Shown here in pieces: positions 18,501 to 28,204 of a stretch of 40,630 nucleotides of DNA. Both the position numbers and the translations under genes were made by a program. Under the pieces are notes generated by a model, which saw only the letters and a program-made list of their open reading frames with translations, was not told where the DNA came from and did not search any database. How positions within the stretch are numbered: the stretch's first letter is position 1; each line of letters starts with the position of its first letter. Origin of the DNA: an archaeon BMS3Abin17 (GTDB taxonomy: Archaea; Nanobdellota; Nanobdellia; Pacearchaeales; GW2011-AR1); contig BDTJ01000007.1 in assembly GCA_002897655.1 (NCBI GenBank), positions 1-40,630 on the forward strand, in the 5' to 3' direction.

Positions 18501-20981
18501 TGCCCCAGATGTATTATAATAATTATTAGTTCCATTACCCCATGAATGCCAGTAATATGTATAAGTATCATTTATCAAACTTACAGATGTATTGTAAACA
18601 CTTGCTGTAACATTTGTTGCAGTATAATTAACTCCATTTATTTCTAACCAGACAGTTCCATTTGTTGAGGTAACTGTCACATTGAACAATGCTGTCCCGC
18701 TTCCAACAAGTGTTGCATTATTATCCCAATAATTAGAAAAGATAGGATATTCTACATCATCTGCAGTCAAAGTCACACCCCAGACATCTGATTGATTATT
18801 ATTTCCGGCAGAATCATTAAAATACCATGTCCAGTTTATGTCACCCACATTAATGTTAATTGTCTTTGTCACAGAAACTTCCTGTCCGTTTGTATAAGAA
18901 GTTGCAGAATTATTTTCCCAGGTTGTTCCATTATACCAGCTAAATACATAAGTTCCAGGAGTAGTATCATTCAGGGTTATATTAAAGTAAACTAAATTTC
19001 CTTGTGGTGTAGACGCTGTTAGGTTTGTTTTATTGTTTTCCCATGTTGGATTTATTGTATCAATTGTAAATGTAACACTTGAACTGTTTTCATATCCATT
19101 AGAATCATTTGCCCAGACAGTAACATTATGCTGACCTTCTGTCCATGTTACTGATGTTATATTATTGCAGGATGTTCCTAAACTTATATTCACACTCATT
19201 GTGTCATTTGAGTACCAGCATGAATCTAAATTAGTATCAGAAGCTGTGTAATTAACATCTAAACCTGTGTTTGAACTGAAAGTATTATTCAATGGGGTTG
19301 TAATTGAAATTGAAGGCGATGTCAGAATAAGTAAGATATCCAACTGGGTGTTGGTTGTGATGTTCAACTGCTGAGAGTTTGTTGTGTAGCCACTTTTGGT
19401 TGTATTTACAGTGTAGTTAGTCCAGTATATTCTCGTGCCATTGTTTATATATTCAATAACAATAAATCTTTTTGTATTTCCGTTGGCATCAGTTAAGCTA
19501 GAATCATAGAAATCACCAGAGATATTATACAGGGAAACATTTGCGTTACTTATATTATTGCCATTGCTATCATTTACATGAACATCTAGATACCACTTTC
19601 TTATTAATTCGCTCCCAGCATCCACATACTCTTTACTCATATTACTATAACTTATATTTATGAATGTATTGTTTATGCTGTCAGCAAATGCGCCACTTAT
19701 ATAGACTGTTCTTTCAGTACAATTAGTAAGGTTAGAATCATAAAACATATTATTACTTGTACCAAGCGGAGTAACATCAAAATCATTGTAAAGAGTAATA
19801 CATCTTGAAGTATCTGATATTAAGAAATTCTTGAATGTCGAATTTTGGCAGGTATAAGCTAACCCATCTGAACTATACTTATTAGCTATCCTTGATATTG
19901 TTATGTTTTCAAATCTATTTCGTTCACAAAATCCTGAGGCCTGAATTCCAACATGACCAAATCCATTCGTTGAAATATTTATATTAGAAAAATTATTATA
20001 CGAAGACTCCTGCCATAACTTACTGATTCTCATCCCCATGTAATTATCAACAAAAGTGTTATTATCAATAACAGAATAAAATGTACTCAATAAATTTAAT
20101 CCCCGAAATTGATTATGAAGAAGATTATTATATAAGTAAGAATTATTTGCTTTGTCTAATTTTATGCCAAAACCGCCTAATGTACCATTATAATCCGCCA
20201 TACTTACATTGCAATCCTTAATTGTTGTATTAATCTGGTTAGAATAAATTCCAGTCTCATAATCATCACTTTGAATATAATAGCTATTGCAATCTAGAGT
20301 TATGTTTTGTGCAGAAATATTTATACAAGGGGATGTTAGAGTATTATTTATGATAGATTGATTCAATGTGTAATAAGTTCCTGCTATATCTAATATTTGG
20401 CATGAAGTTATGTTTACTGAATCTGCAGTCAAAGTCACACTCCAGACATCTGACTGATTATTATTTCCAGCTGTATCATTGAAATACCATGTCCAGTTTA
20501 TATCACCCACGTCAATATTAATTGTCTTTGTAACTTCAATCTCTTGTCCGTCTGTCCAACTTGTTGCTGAATTATTTGCCCAGTCTGTCCCGTTATACCA
20601 GCTGAATATGTAAGTCCCTGGATTTGTATCATTCAATGTAATGTTAAAGTAAACTAAATTTCCTTGAGGAGTTGATGCTGTCAGATTGGTTTTATTACTC
20701 TCCCATGTTGGGTAGATTGTATCCACAGTCACTGTTGAAGCACCTGCTCCGAAAAAGAAACCTAATAGATTTGTGTATAATAATGAATTTAAACTTCCAG
20801 TTATCGTTCCAATAACTATTTCAGTAGAATAATTGTTAGAACTTATATCTCCTCCTCCGCTAGAGGTAATAATCTCAGAGGTATAATTTGAGGAACTCGT
20901 GGACTGTCCGCTAACTAATGTCAAAGTGACTAATGCTAAATACAAAAAACTTAATATAATTTTCTTCATTTTATTTTCCAA
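15546..20981 (-). CDS. Giant surface protein: beta-helix (NosD-like), Ig-like repeats, FG-GAP/VCBS-like propeller
   Basis: 1811 aa; signal peptide; TWESNKTNLTASTPQGNLVYFNITLND repeats; repeated DLDNDSYEND/DLDNDGLKDD/DIDRDGFEDD calcium-loop motifs. Confidence 0.8.
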   Translation of the reverse strand: MENKMKKIILSFLYLALVTLTLVSGQSTSSSNYTSEIITSSGGGDISSNNYSTEIVIGTITGSLNSLLYTNLLGFFFGAGASTVTVDTIYPTWESNKTNLTASTPQGNLVYFNITLNDTNPGTYIFSWYNGTDWANNSATSWTDGQEIEVTKTINIDVGDINWTWYFNDTAGNNNQSDVWSVTLTADSVNITSCQILDIAGTYYTLNQSIINNTLTSPCINISAQNITLDCNSYYIQSDDYETGIYSNQINTTIKDCNVSMADYNGTLGGFGIKLDKANNSYLYNNLLHNQFRGLNLLSTFYSVIDNNTFVDNYMGMRISKLWQESSYNNFSNINISTNGFGHVGIQASGFCERNRFENITISRIANKYSSDGLAYTCQNSTFKNFLISDTSRCITLYNDFDVTPLGTSNNMFYDSNLTNCTERTVYISGAFADSINNTFINISYSNMSKEYVDAGSELIRKWYLDVHVNDSNGNNISNANVSLYNISGDFYDSSLTDANGNTKRFIVIEYINNGTRIYWTNYTVNTTKSGYTTNSQQLNITTNTQLDILLILTSPSISITTPLNNTFSSNTGLDVNYTASDTNLDSCWYSNDTMSVNISLGTSCNNITSVTWTEGQHNVTVWANDSNGYENSSSVTFTIDTINPTWENNKTNLTASTPQGNLVYFNITLNDTTPGTYVFSWYNGTTWENNSATSYTNGQEVSVTKTININVGDINWTWYFNDSAGNNNQSDVWGVTLTADDVEYPIFSNYWDNNATLVGSGTALFNVTVTSTNGTVWLEINGVNYTATNVTASVYNTSVSLINDTYTYYWHSWGNGTNNYYNTSGARSYTVLSNESSLTIWDDSDSATVYANYSKFYANYTDSSGSPLNGSSYWCEFRHNKAGSWKDLINMSFNPTTSQYELIADGGYMVNNTEAHRDGMPIGTYSFNVSCYSTIGYNNQTLASGVTVASYTTSIVIENDTGKTTSEQVYFYANYTSTLMPVSGIGLNNYEIGQVIWDSGDIGSSVASVAFFDCENKGRKDCVAVGESGDLWLYYPNGSLLARATEPISTIYEIEVGDLDNDSYENDIVLADAGGYIWVFNESGDKIWNSSDLGASVYNIEIGDLDNDGLKDDFFVAYRVADGQNHSVGVWNTSDGNNWTLLWNSSYLSDISYSQLNEIKIGDIDRDGFEDDVVVVTEFQGGVWAFIGENGTLIFNTTDLGTVYTLAIIDLDHDGFRDEVVVGETSDIWVFEFNGTYNVTYTASDAILSNNIPIGSFGEIAAIDMDNDGWQDDFVVGDWGTINQGPGYIWAFDNDTTYLWNFTIPSSLADEDSIWSISIRDVNDDGDDEIIFSSENDDTIWVLNKSGSLLWNYELNLGNIGGNDFGDSPAIDTSDINNDGISDIAVASRNGYAHILQSVTCIAEFNDSTSYNMTWNNTLRKWEVNRTFSIAGSYDWNSTCSKGGYITQTASDTVSVALGNTDPSNSTAISLLSNDTLNVTTSDLNCSTTLDDDDLDKMNVTVRWYNNTVLDFSLDYNNSYANGTLFSAILNYANTTKTENWSCSLRIYDGTSYSSWLNSSNLTILNSLPTVTLVTPPDNNLTTDRTPDFNWTSTDADGDSLTYQINLTMIGASTCSDAERTDSGLTDSNYTPTPYLRCLSDNNDYYNWTVRASDDGGSTYGNWTTPWRINVSSVVIISLPTNFTSFGSMLPDVSDNTTDGSPTPFLLQNDGNCMANITMNATDLWTSISGNSSYFQFKVDNNTLENGSFNWLFSQTSWEQVPNTTQMTIVEINWSDATDSAEIDLLVTIPLDEPPGNKTSTITFTSSLAE

Positions 20982-21002
20982 ATTTAATTGGGATAATAAA
21001 TT

Positions 21003-21242
21003 CTAACCAGTGATAGCACAAATTTCAGCAATTGATTTTGATATTATTGTTCCATTTCCATCAATCAAAGCGATGTTCCCTGTTGCCATCTGCTGTCTTA
21101 TCAATGCCATCTGCCCTTCATTCACCCCTGCATTGTATACATTTTGATTATACACTGGTAATACCATAAAATAAAAAATACCCAAAATTATTACTAAAAT
21201 CAAAATAACTATTGCAATTGTTTTTATTGTTTCTTTTTTCAT
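21003..21242 (-). CDS. Small membrane-anchored protein
   Basis: 79 aa, N-terminal TM helix. Confidence 0.55.
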   Translation of the reverse strand: MKKETIKTIAIVILILVIILGIFYFMVLPVYNQNVYNAGVNEGQMALIRQQMATGNIALIDGNGTIISKSIAEICAITG

Positions 21243-21319
21243 TTTACCCCCTTTTCAGCTATTTTCATTTTAACTGTCAAAAATGAGTGAATGAAAATAT
21301 TTTGATTTATTTTTATTTT

Positions 21320-22609
21320 TCATTCCTCCAATAACCACTTCCATAATGGAATGAATTTAATTTTTTTATTTCCTATTTTCTTTTGTTTTTCTTCATCATC
21401 CAAACTTAAGATTATTCCTTCTTTTAAATTATATTTTTTTAAAGCATTAATTAAACCATTAACTTCCCTCTTGGAATTTTCCTCATTCATATTTTCAGTA
21501 ACCTGTATCGCACTGATTACTTTATTTTTTTCTTTTATCAAAAAATCACATTCTCCATTTTCACTATAAAAATAAATTTCATTGCTCCTTCGTTTTAATT
21601 CAATAAAAACTAAATTTTCAATTAATTTTCCCCTATCTCCTGAAAACTTAAAACTAACTGCATTCAATAAACCATTATCTATACAATATATCTTTTTTAT
21701 AGAACCCAACTGTTTTGTTATTGAATACTCATATTTAATATTTTCAAAGAATAAATAGGCATCTTCAAGGTGAGAAATATATTCTATGATTGTATTTTTG
21801 CTAATGTTGAACCCCAAAGATTTTAATTTATTAGCTAGCCGATTATAAGATATCTCTTTAGTAACTGATTCAAATAATAGCTTAATCAGAATCTTTAATT
21901 TTTTAATCTCCTTTATTTTATGCCGTTCGACAATATCTTTAAAAATCATAGATTGATAATAAGATTGTAATACTTGTTCCCTTGAAACCTTATTTGTGAA
22001 AAGAGCAGGATATCCCCCCTCTTGAAGATAAGATAAAAAAGCTTTTTTAATTTGAATTTTATCTTTGCTGTGGATTAATGTTTTTAGATTATAATCTATC
22101 TCGTTCCATTTAACATATTCTTTAAAACTTAAGGGATAAACTTCCATATTTAATACTCTCCCCCTTAATTTTGTTGAAATTTCCTTGCTTAATAGTTTTG
22201 AAGAAGAACCAGTTAAAACTAGTTTTATATTTTTCTCAGTATCTGAAATTCTTCTAACCCAAGAATCCCAATTTTTAACATTTTGAATCTCATCTAAAAA
22301 AAGAAAAATATTTTGTTTTTGATTTATATTAGAAAGTTCGAGGTATTTTTCTAAAAGATTACTTAAGTCATCAGCATTTGCATTTAATAATTTTTCATCT
22401 TCAAAATTAATGTATAATATGTTTTCTTTAGAGATTCCTTCCTTGAAAAGAGAAACTATTTTCTTAAAACATAAATAAGTTTTCCCAGCTCTTCTTGGAC
22501 CTGTGATTGTTGTTATAAAATCGTGATTTAATTTTAGACTATAACTCCTAGGCAAAACCTCTGGAATCTCAAATTCCTTCCATTTTATGATTATTTTTTC
22601 ATATTCCAT
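21320..22609 (-). CDS. AAA_14/DUF4143-type ATPase
   Basis: GPRRAGKTYL Walker A, LFLDEIQNVKNW Walker B, LTGSSSKLL sensor 1, C-terminal nuclease-like ECDFLIKEKNKVISAIQVT. Confidence 0.9.
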   Translation of the reverse strand: MEYEKIIIKWKEFEIPEVLPRSYSLKLNHDFITTITGPRRAGKTYLCFKKIVSLFKEGISKENILYINFEDEKLLNANADDLSNLLEKYLELSNINQKQNIFLFLDEIQNVKNWDSWVRRISDTEKNIKLVLTGSSSKLLSKEISTKLRGRVLNMEVYPLSFKEYVKWNEIDYNLKTLIHSKDKIQIKKAFLSYLQEGGYPALFTNKVSREQVLQSYYQSMIFKDIVERHKIKEIKKLKILIKLLFESVTKEISYNRLANKLKSLGFNISKNTIIEYISHLEDAYLFFENIKYEYSITKQLGSIKKIYCIDNGLLNAVSFKFSGDRGKLIENLVFIELKRRSNEIYFYSENGECDFLIKEKNKVISAIQVTENMNEENSKREVNGLINALKKYNLKEGIILSLDDEEKQKKIGNKKIKFIPLWKWLLEE

Positions 22610-22617
22610 TTTTATCC

Positions 22618-22667
22618 ACTGAACAGTTTGTTACTAATTTGTTCAGTACACTGAACTATTTAAACCT
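22618..22667. promoter_or_regulatory. Promoter/operator of the AAA ATPase gene: TATA-like element plus ACTGAAC(A) half-sites
   Basis: ACTGAACA 22618-22625, TGTTCAGT 22640-22647, ACTGAAC 22650-22656, adjacent to TTTAAATAG (minus strand). Confidence 0.6.
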
Positions 22668-22738
22668 TCCAATTTCTTGTATTTATTCTATTATGCATTT
22701 TATTATGTTATTTGAATAGTATAGTATGTATTTTATTT

Positions 22739-23305
22739 TCATTCTTCCAATAACCTCTTTATTTTATTCACAAAATCTGCAGTCTGTCTTTGCAACCTTT
22801 TTGTCTGAGATAATTCAAAAGATTCGTCAGTTCCGTAACATGCTTTTTCTCGTAGGCTTTTAGATTCTAAAATCAAATCAATTTCATCTTTTTCCAGATG
22901 AATCTTTTCTATGAGAAAATTTATATCCTCTTCCTTAAGAATGTTATCTTGATGATAATAAAAGAGAATTATTGTTGTTATAGTAGCTAAATGGCTTTTT
23001 GAATCATACCCTATTTTTGCAACCAATGCTAAAGCAGAATGATAAATTGCATAATAATAAATTGAAATACACCAATCATAAAATGTTTTATTTGGAATTT
23101 TTTCTTTTATTGAATAATCGTGCTCTGTCAAAATAAAGTTTGCAAATTCTAAGTTACTAAGTGATTTGTTTAAGTGTTTTCCAAATAGTTTAGAATCTGT
23201 TTTTCTTAATACCCTTTTTTTTACATAATCTCTAAAAACACTTTCACAATATTTTTTATCATTAATAAGTTTTTTCATATCAACATTCATTTTAAAAATC
23301 TCCAT
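22739..23305 (-). CDS. HEPN-domain protein (putative toxin of HEPN-MNT pair)
   Basis: Helical ORF with YYAIYHSALALVAKIG HEPN-like segment and LREKACYG; overlaps MNT gene. Confidence 0.7.
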   Translation of the reverse strand: MEIFKMNVDMKKLINDKKYCESVFRDYVKKRVLRKTDSKLFGKHLNKSLSNLEFANFILTEHDYSIKEKIPNKTFYDWCISIYYYAIYHSALALVAKIGYDSKSHLATITTIILFYYHQDNILKEEDINFLIEKIHLEKDEIDLILESKSLREKACYGTDESFELSQTKRLQRQTADFVNKIKRLLEE

Positions 23306-23880
23306 AATAATGAATAGTATGCCTCTACTCCAGAGAGCAAAATTACTTTTTGCCTTATTTCTTTAGAAAAATCATGCTCTTTATTAAGAAAATTTTTTTC
23401 AAAGTTTTTGTAATTAAGATAAACCGGATTAATTTTTGTGTTGGTTCTCATACTAATTCTATTTGCAGTGTTATCTATTTTAATTTCACCTTCCACTTTT
23501 TGAAAGATTAATAAAATGTCAATATCAGAATTCTTAGTATAATTTCCTTTTGCATAAGAACCAAAAATAAGAACAATTAATGGTTTGATTTCTAATTCAT
23601 CTAAAAAATCAGAGATTGCAGCTTGTATTTTTTGGGGCAGGACAAGAAATTTTTCAGTATTTATCTGTGTTAAATAAGCAATTGTTTTTAGGCTTTTTTT
23701 TAATTTTAATTTTATTAAATTTGCATCTTTTTGTTTTTTTATGACGTTTTCTTTTTCCAGAATCTTTGCATATCTTAATACATTAGGAAGACCTGTTCTT
23801 AACAAACGGGACAATTCTCTTAAATGAATTCCTTCTTTATGTTCTTCTATCAGTCCAATCATTTTAAGTTTTGTTTCCAT
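23287..23880 (-). CDS. MNT-type nucleotidyltransferase with N-terminal winged HTH (putative antitoxin)
   Basis: LIVLIFGSYAKGNYTKNSDIDILLIF; wHTH GIHLRELSRLLRTGLPNVLRYAKILEKENVI; internal Met preferred because ORF start 23901 lies in the palindrome. Confidence 0.85.
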   Translation of the reverse strand: METKLKMIGLIEEHKEGIHLRELSRLLRTGLPNVLRYAKILEKENVIKKQKDANLIKLKLKKSLKTIAYLTQINTEKFLVLPQKIQAAISDFLDELEIKPLIVLIFGSYAKGNYTKNSDIDILLIFQKVEGEIKIDNTANRISMRTNTKINPVYLNYKNFEKNFLNKEHDFSKEIRQKVILLSGVEAYYSLLWRFLK

Positions 23881-23882
23881 TT

Positions 23883-23926
23883 TGTTATCACTTGATAACA
23901 TTATGTTATCAGTATTATTTAAACCT
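23883..23926. promoter_or_regulatory. HEPN-MNT promoter/operator with three TGTTATCA half-sites and TATA-like element
   Basis: TGTTATCA-ct-TGATAACA (23883-23900), TGTTATCA (23904-23911), TTTAAATA on minus strand just upstream. Confidence 0.65.
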
Positions 23927-24092
23927 TTTGTTTTTTATCTCCACAATTTAATTTGTATTATGACATATTTTTCCATCTCTTTTTAATGTTAGGCTTTTCA
24001 TTTTTAATCCACATTTATTCATTTTAACAACTTCCTGAATTATTTACCCCCCGAAACATAATCTGTGCCCTTTAGAGTATTTAATTTTCATT

Positions 24093-27000
24093 TTAATTTA
24101 CAAAATTAAACTGCCTCCAATCTGTTGAATTGCAAAAATAAATAGTAGTTGTGTTTCTTGCTATTAAACCTGCTTCTGCACAAGTTGGGAGAGTTATTGC
24201 AGTTAATTTTAGTAATTTATTTATTGTGATATTTCCTGATTCTAAAACATCATTGCCTGTGGCTCCGATTAAGACCTTTCCTGTTCCTACCACATTAGGG
24301 TCAATAATTAAATCTGTCCCGTTATAATATATTTTAGCGTCTCCGCCTGTTCCAAACTTTACTTGTTGATTATCGTCAAAATCCAGACTTTCTGTTCCTG
24401 CGTCAAATCTTGCAATCTCAGCTAAATCACCGTAGAAAATTGTGTCTCTGTCATTTTTATTTGTATTGAATTTAATGGATGTGTCAGCATTAAAATCAAG
24501 AGAGACTGTCCCTGCGAACCGAATGAATGTCGTTCCCCCAATACTATCCTTCAATCGCATATATCCGCCAAGAGAACCCATATCATACTTAACGCCATTT
24601 CCTGCATCCTCAAATGTCATATACCCATCTACCGGACTGAAAATATGAAATAGTGAGGTTGGAGTATTTGTTCCTATTCCTATTCTTCCATTCGTGCCGT
24701 CTATAAACAAAGCATTTGGAGCGCCTACTCCCTCAACCCTAAAATCTTTATCTGCTCCCGCTTCGTTTATCGTTACTGCTCCGTCTAAAACATAATCTCC
24801 TGTGCCTGTATCTCCTGTATTTAAAAGATAATCACTATGTGCTTGGGAATTGTTTTGACTATGGTCATAAGCTGTCTGCATTTCTAAAACAGAAGCATTA
24901 TTTGTTCCGTCTGTTAAGTTTCCTGAAACATCCAAATCAGCAAACCATCCTTTTGTAATTTTATCTGTTGAACTCCCAATTATATCTGCAAATAAAGAAT
25001 TAGCTATATTTAGATTACTCCAAACTTTTACTTCATCATTTGAACGATTTAAAATGTTATTGACTGTAATATTATCTGCACCGAGGATTAGGCTTCCCAG
25101 ATAAGATGTTCCTGTTACGTTTAAGTTTGTAAAAGTCCCCCAATCAGAAGTTGTGTTTCCTGTAACATTTAAATTTCCGGTTATTCTTAACCAGCCATTG
25201 ACAATATTATCTAAAATTCCTCCGAGAGTAAAAGTTATTTTTTCCCCCAAAGTTAAATTTGTTATATCTGAAATGTCTGCATCTGCAATTGTTCCGTCTG
25301 TTATTTCTGAACTTTCAACAGAAGTGCCAAGAGTGGAATTAATCTCTGTTCCTGTAATAATGATGCCGTCTCCTGCTGTATAAATTGTATCAGAATCCCT
25401 ATTGTCTATCGTGCTATTCAACTGAGTCTCATTAAACATTATATTTGCTGAGTCATTATAAACATATTTTCCAGAAGTTCCTTTTTGTGTATCTGAACTT
25501 AAACAGCCAGTCCCATTGCTTAGGCAAACATCTGTTAATTGGGAGCCGTTTCCAAAAAAGTAGTCTGCACTGAAATTTGCAACCTGATAGTTTGATGTTG
25601 AATCAAGGTTATCTGTAATATTGGCCCGGTAAGAGTAGGGCGTAGAAGTTAAATTAATCAAAGGAGTCATTTCAGATTCATTGTTTATCTGCACCCCTAA
25701 ATAATAATCTCCTTTGAAAGAGATATTCACAGGGCTTAAAATATGGGAGTATACTCCATTGGAATCAACAATGACTGAATTATTTGCAGACTCCCATAAC
25801 TTAGTTCCGCTTGTCGCAGCATCATAAATTCTAAAGGTCATATTAAAAGTCCCATTAACTGCACTTCCAGTACTATTAGTTAATTTTCCATGCAGATTTA
25901 TTGTCTGAGGGATAGGACCTGACGCGGAATTTCTTGCCTGTGCTTTTTGCCCTCCAAAATTAAACTCTAATACATGCTTTCCTGTTGTAAGTACTTTGCT
26001 AATCTCGTAGCTAGTTCCATTGCATGAGTAGTCTTCTACAAAAACCGAATCATTAATCCACTCGTATCCTAAAACCTCCCCACTACATTTTATTTGTAAG
26101 AATTTCAGGTCTTCATAATTATCATTGTTACTCCATGTAGTTCCTTCTACAGCACTAATTGTTAGATTTGCCATTCCATTAGTAGTAAATCTAACTGTCC
26201 AGTTGCCTCCGACTGTCGGATAACTTTGAACATTTAAGATGATAATCTCCAACTCATATGTCTGATTGCTTAAATGTGGAACAACCCATTCAATGTAATC
26301 AATCAATGAATTGTTGTTTGTATCATAAGCTTCAAAATTTGTGAGTAGTTTTGAGCCATTCACAATATGATAGAGTTTTACCAGTTTTGGGTTAGAAACT
26401 TCTTTTGGTAATTCTGTGAACGCTAAAACATTTTTGTAATGAAACTCTGAGGATATAGTTATATTTTTTTTGCTTTCAGTGGTTTTCTCAAAGGAAACAG
26501 GTCCGGGGGTTTCATACTCTATTTCAAACTCAGTTGCATTTTCCTCAATAACTACTTGCTTAATTTCTGTTGTTTCCTGAACATCTATTGCTCTTCCTGT
26601 TATTTTGCTGAATATCCTCTTAAAAAAACCCGCAATCAGAGATTTTTCTTCAGCTTCACCTAAATCAATTTCTGCTGATATTTTTCCGGAAATTACCTGT
26701 GCTGTAACTTTTATCTTGGTTTTCTTTGATTTTTTCTCCTTGCCTTCTTTTGCTTTTTCTGATTTATTAATAACCTGTTTTTCAATTGTTTCATTAGTAA
26801 CAATCCCTGTCTCATTAATCACCTCTTCTATCACTTCTTCACTCTCATTAATTGCTGGCTCTTCTGCTGTCTCGTTGATGATTGTGGTATTCTCTGCCAG
26901 CTCCTCTTTCTCCCCTCTGATTATTTTGTATACTGTAATATTTTCTGCTTGTTTTGGAATTTCAATAGTTAAATTACTGGATGACTTATTAGTCTTAATT

Positions 27001-28034
27001 TCTTTTTTCCATTTAACAGGTTTTCCTAAAATAGCATTATATTGGATTGTATTAATTGTCATATCACCAACAGAAGTTATGTTTATTACTGTCTCATTGA
27101 CAGGAGTTTCATTAACAATTGTAATATTTTGCCCTGTGATATTTGCCTCAATTGTTACATTAGTCTCATTTACTGCAGTAATATTAGTTTCTGTTGTTTC
27201 ATTCATTATAGTAATATTTGCTTCTGTCTCATTCCCCTGTGTTGTTTCATTAGGCTCAGCAGAAGGCTCAGCAGAGTTATCCTTTGAGGAGTCACCTCGT
27301 GGTGAGAGGTTCTCGTGCCCTTTTTGGGTATCCCTTGGGGAAACTGGTTCTTCAACAGGTGTTTCAGTTGGAACTTCCCCTGTTGATTCCTCTGAAATAG
27401 TTTCCTCAGCAGGAGGCTCAGTAGAGTCATCCCTAGAGGATTCTTCTTCAGCTGAAGTCTCTTCTGTTAATTCTTCAGTTGAGGTGTCTGAAGTTGTTTC
27501 GCTGGATGTCTCTGTTGGAGTTTCTTTTGGTGGAGCCTCCTCAGTTGATGATTCAGGTGCTGCTTCTGACTCAGGAGTTGGTTCGGGTTCTGGAGCAGGT
27601 TCTTCTGTAGGAGGTGCTTCAGGTGCTGCTTCTTCTGTTACAAAACCAGTTAAAAAAGAATAAACTTTTCTGGCACTACTCACTACAAAGTTTTCCTTGG
27701 ATTGCTCTATTTTCCTGCTAAATCCTGCTTCTCCTGAACTAATATTGGGAACAAGACTCTTGCTTGTTAAAGAAGTTTTTTGATTTAATACAAATAAACC
27801 AGCAGATAATAAAATAACTATTCCAATCACAAGAGATAAAAATAAGTATTTTTTGCTGAATTTTCTGGGTTGTTTTTTCACAGTTACACTACGTATTCTC
27901 TTAGATCTTTTTGGTCCAGAAATATATTTTGAGACAACATTTCCGTCCTTATCCTTGTGGCTCTCATAATAATAGGGTCCAAAAGTCTTAATCTTTCCAT
28001 TCACCTTTCTTTTAATATACCTCTTATAAACCAT
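24093..28034 (-). CDS. Giant membrane/surface protein: MVYK..YIK module, TM, Pro/Glu/Thr stalk, tail-fibre-like C-terminus
   Basis: 1313 aa; MVYKRYIKRKVNGKIKTFGPYYYES; TM FLSLVIGIVILLSAGLFVL; PET-rich stalk; GRIGIGTNTPTSLFHI tail-fibre-like pattern. Confidence 0.8.
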   Translation of the reverse strand: MVYKRYIKRKVNGKIKTFGPYYYESHKDKDGNVVSKYISGPKRSKRIRSVTVKKQPRKFSKKYLFLSLVIGIVILLSAGLFVLNQKTSLTSKSLVPNISSGEAGFSRKIEQSKENFVVSSARKVYSFLTGFVTEEAAPEAPPTEEPAPEPEPTPESEAAPESSTEEAPPKETPTETSSETTSDTSTEELTEETSAEEESSRDDSTEPPAEETISEESTGEVPTETPVEEPVSPRDTQKGHENLSPRGDSSKDNSAEPSAEPNETTQGNETEANITIMNETTETNITAVNETNVTIEANITGQNITIVNETPVNETVINITSVGDMTINTIQYNAILGKPVKWKKEIKTNKSSSNLTIEIPKQAENITVYKIIRGEKEELAENTTIINETAEEPAINESEEVIEEVINETGIVTNETIEKQVINKSEKAKEGKEKKSKKTKIKVTAQVISGKISAEIDLGEAEEKSLIAGFFKRIFSKITGRAIDVQETTEIKQVVIEENATEFEIEYETPGPVSFEKTTESKKNITISSEFHYKNVLAFTELPKEVSNPKLVKLYHIVNGSKLLTNFEAYDTNNNSLIDYIEWVVPHLSNQTYELEIIILNVQSYPTVGGNWTVRFTTNGMANLTISAVEGTTWSNNDNYEDLKFLQIKCSGEVLGYEWINDSVFVEDYSCNGTSYEISKVLTTGKHVLEFNFGGQKAQARNSASGPIPQTINLHGKLTNSTGSAVNGTFNMTFRIYDAATSGTKLWESANNSVIVDSNGVYSHILSPVNISFKGDYYLGVQINNESEMTPLINLTSTPYSYRANITDNLDSTSNYQVANFSADYFFGNGSQLTDVCLSNGTGCLSSDTQKGTSGKYVYNDSANIMFNETQLNSTIDNRDSDTIYTAGDGIIITGTEINSTLGTSVESSEITDGTIADADISDITNLTLGEKITFTLGGILDNIVNGWLRITGNLNVTGNTTSDWGTFTNLNVTGTSYLGSLILGADNITVNNILNRSNDEVKVWSNLNIANSLFADIIGSSTDKITKGWFADLDVSGNLTDGTNNASVLEMQTAYDHSQNNSQAHSDYLLNTGDTGTGDYVLDGAVTINEAGADKDFRVEGVGAPNALFIDGTNGRIGIGTNTPTSLFHIFSPVDGYMTFEDAGNGVKYDMGSLGGYMRLKDSIGGTTFIRFAGTVSLDFNADTSIKFNTNKNDRDTIFYGDLAEIARFDAGTESLDFDDNQQVKFGTGGDAKIYYNGTDLIIDPNVVGTGKVLIGATGNDVLESGNITINKLLKLTAITLPTCAEAGLIARNTTTIYFCNSTDWRQFNFVN

Positions 28035-28204
28035 TGCCCTCTTTTACCAAATACTTCTGGGAAAATGATGTAGTGTAACTATTTAAAACTTATTATTTTG
28101 AGTTTTTACAAAAAAATGAGTATGATTTAACAGAAATCTTAGAATTATATTTGCAATGCAACTCAAGAGGCAATTCTTAAACTCACTTTGCTTATCTGTT
28201 AAAC

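Noticed and set aside
27280-27340. RGD motif (SPRGDSS) in the stalk as an adhesion signal
   Set aside because: Single short match in a low-complexity region; no support beyond chance.
26605-27663. 352-aa plus-strand ORF antisense to the 24093-28034 gene
   Set aside because: Shadow ORF of the low-complexity Pro/Glu/Thr-rich stalk; Val/Ser-rich translation with no recognisable motif, unlike the vapBC ORFs.
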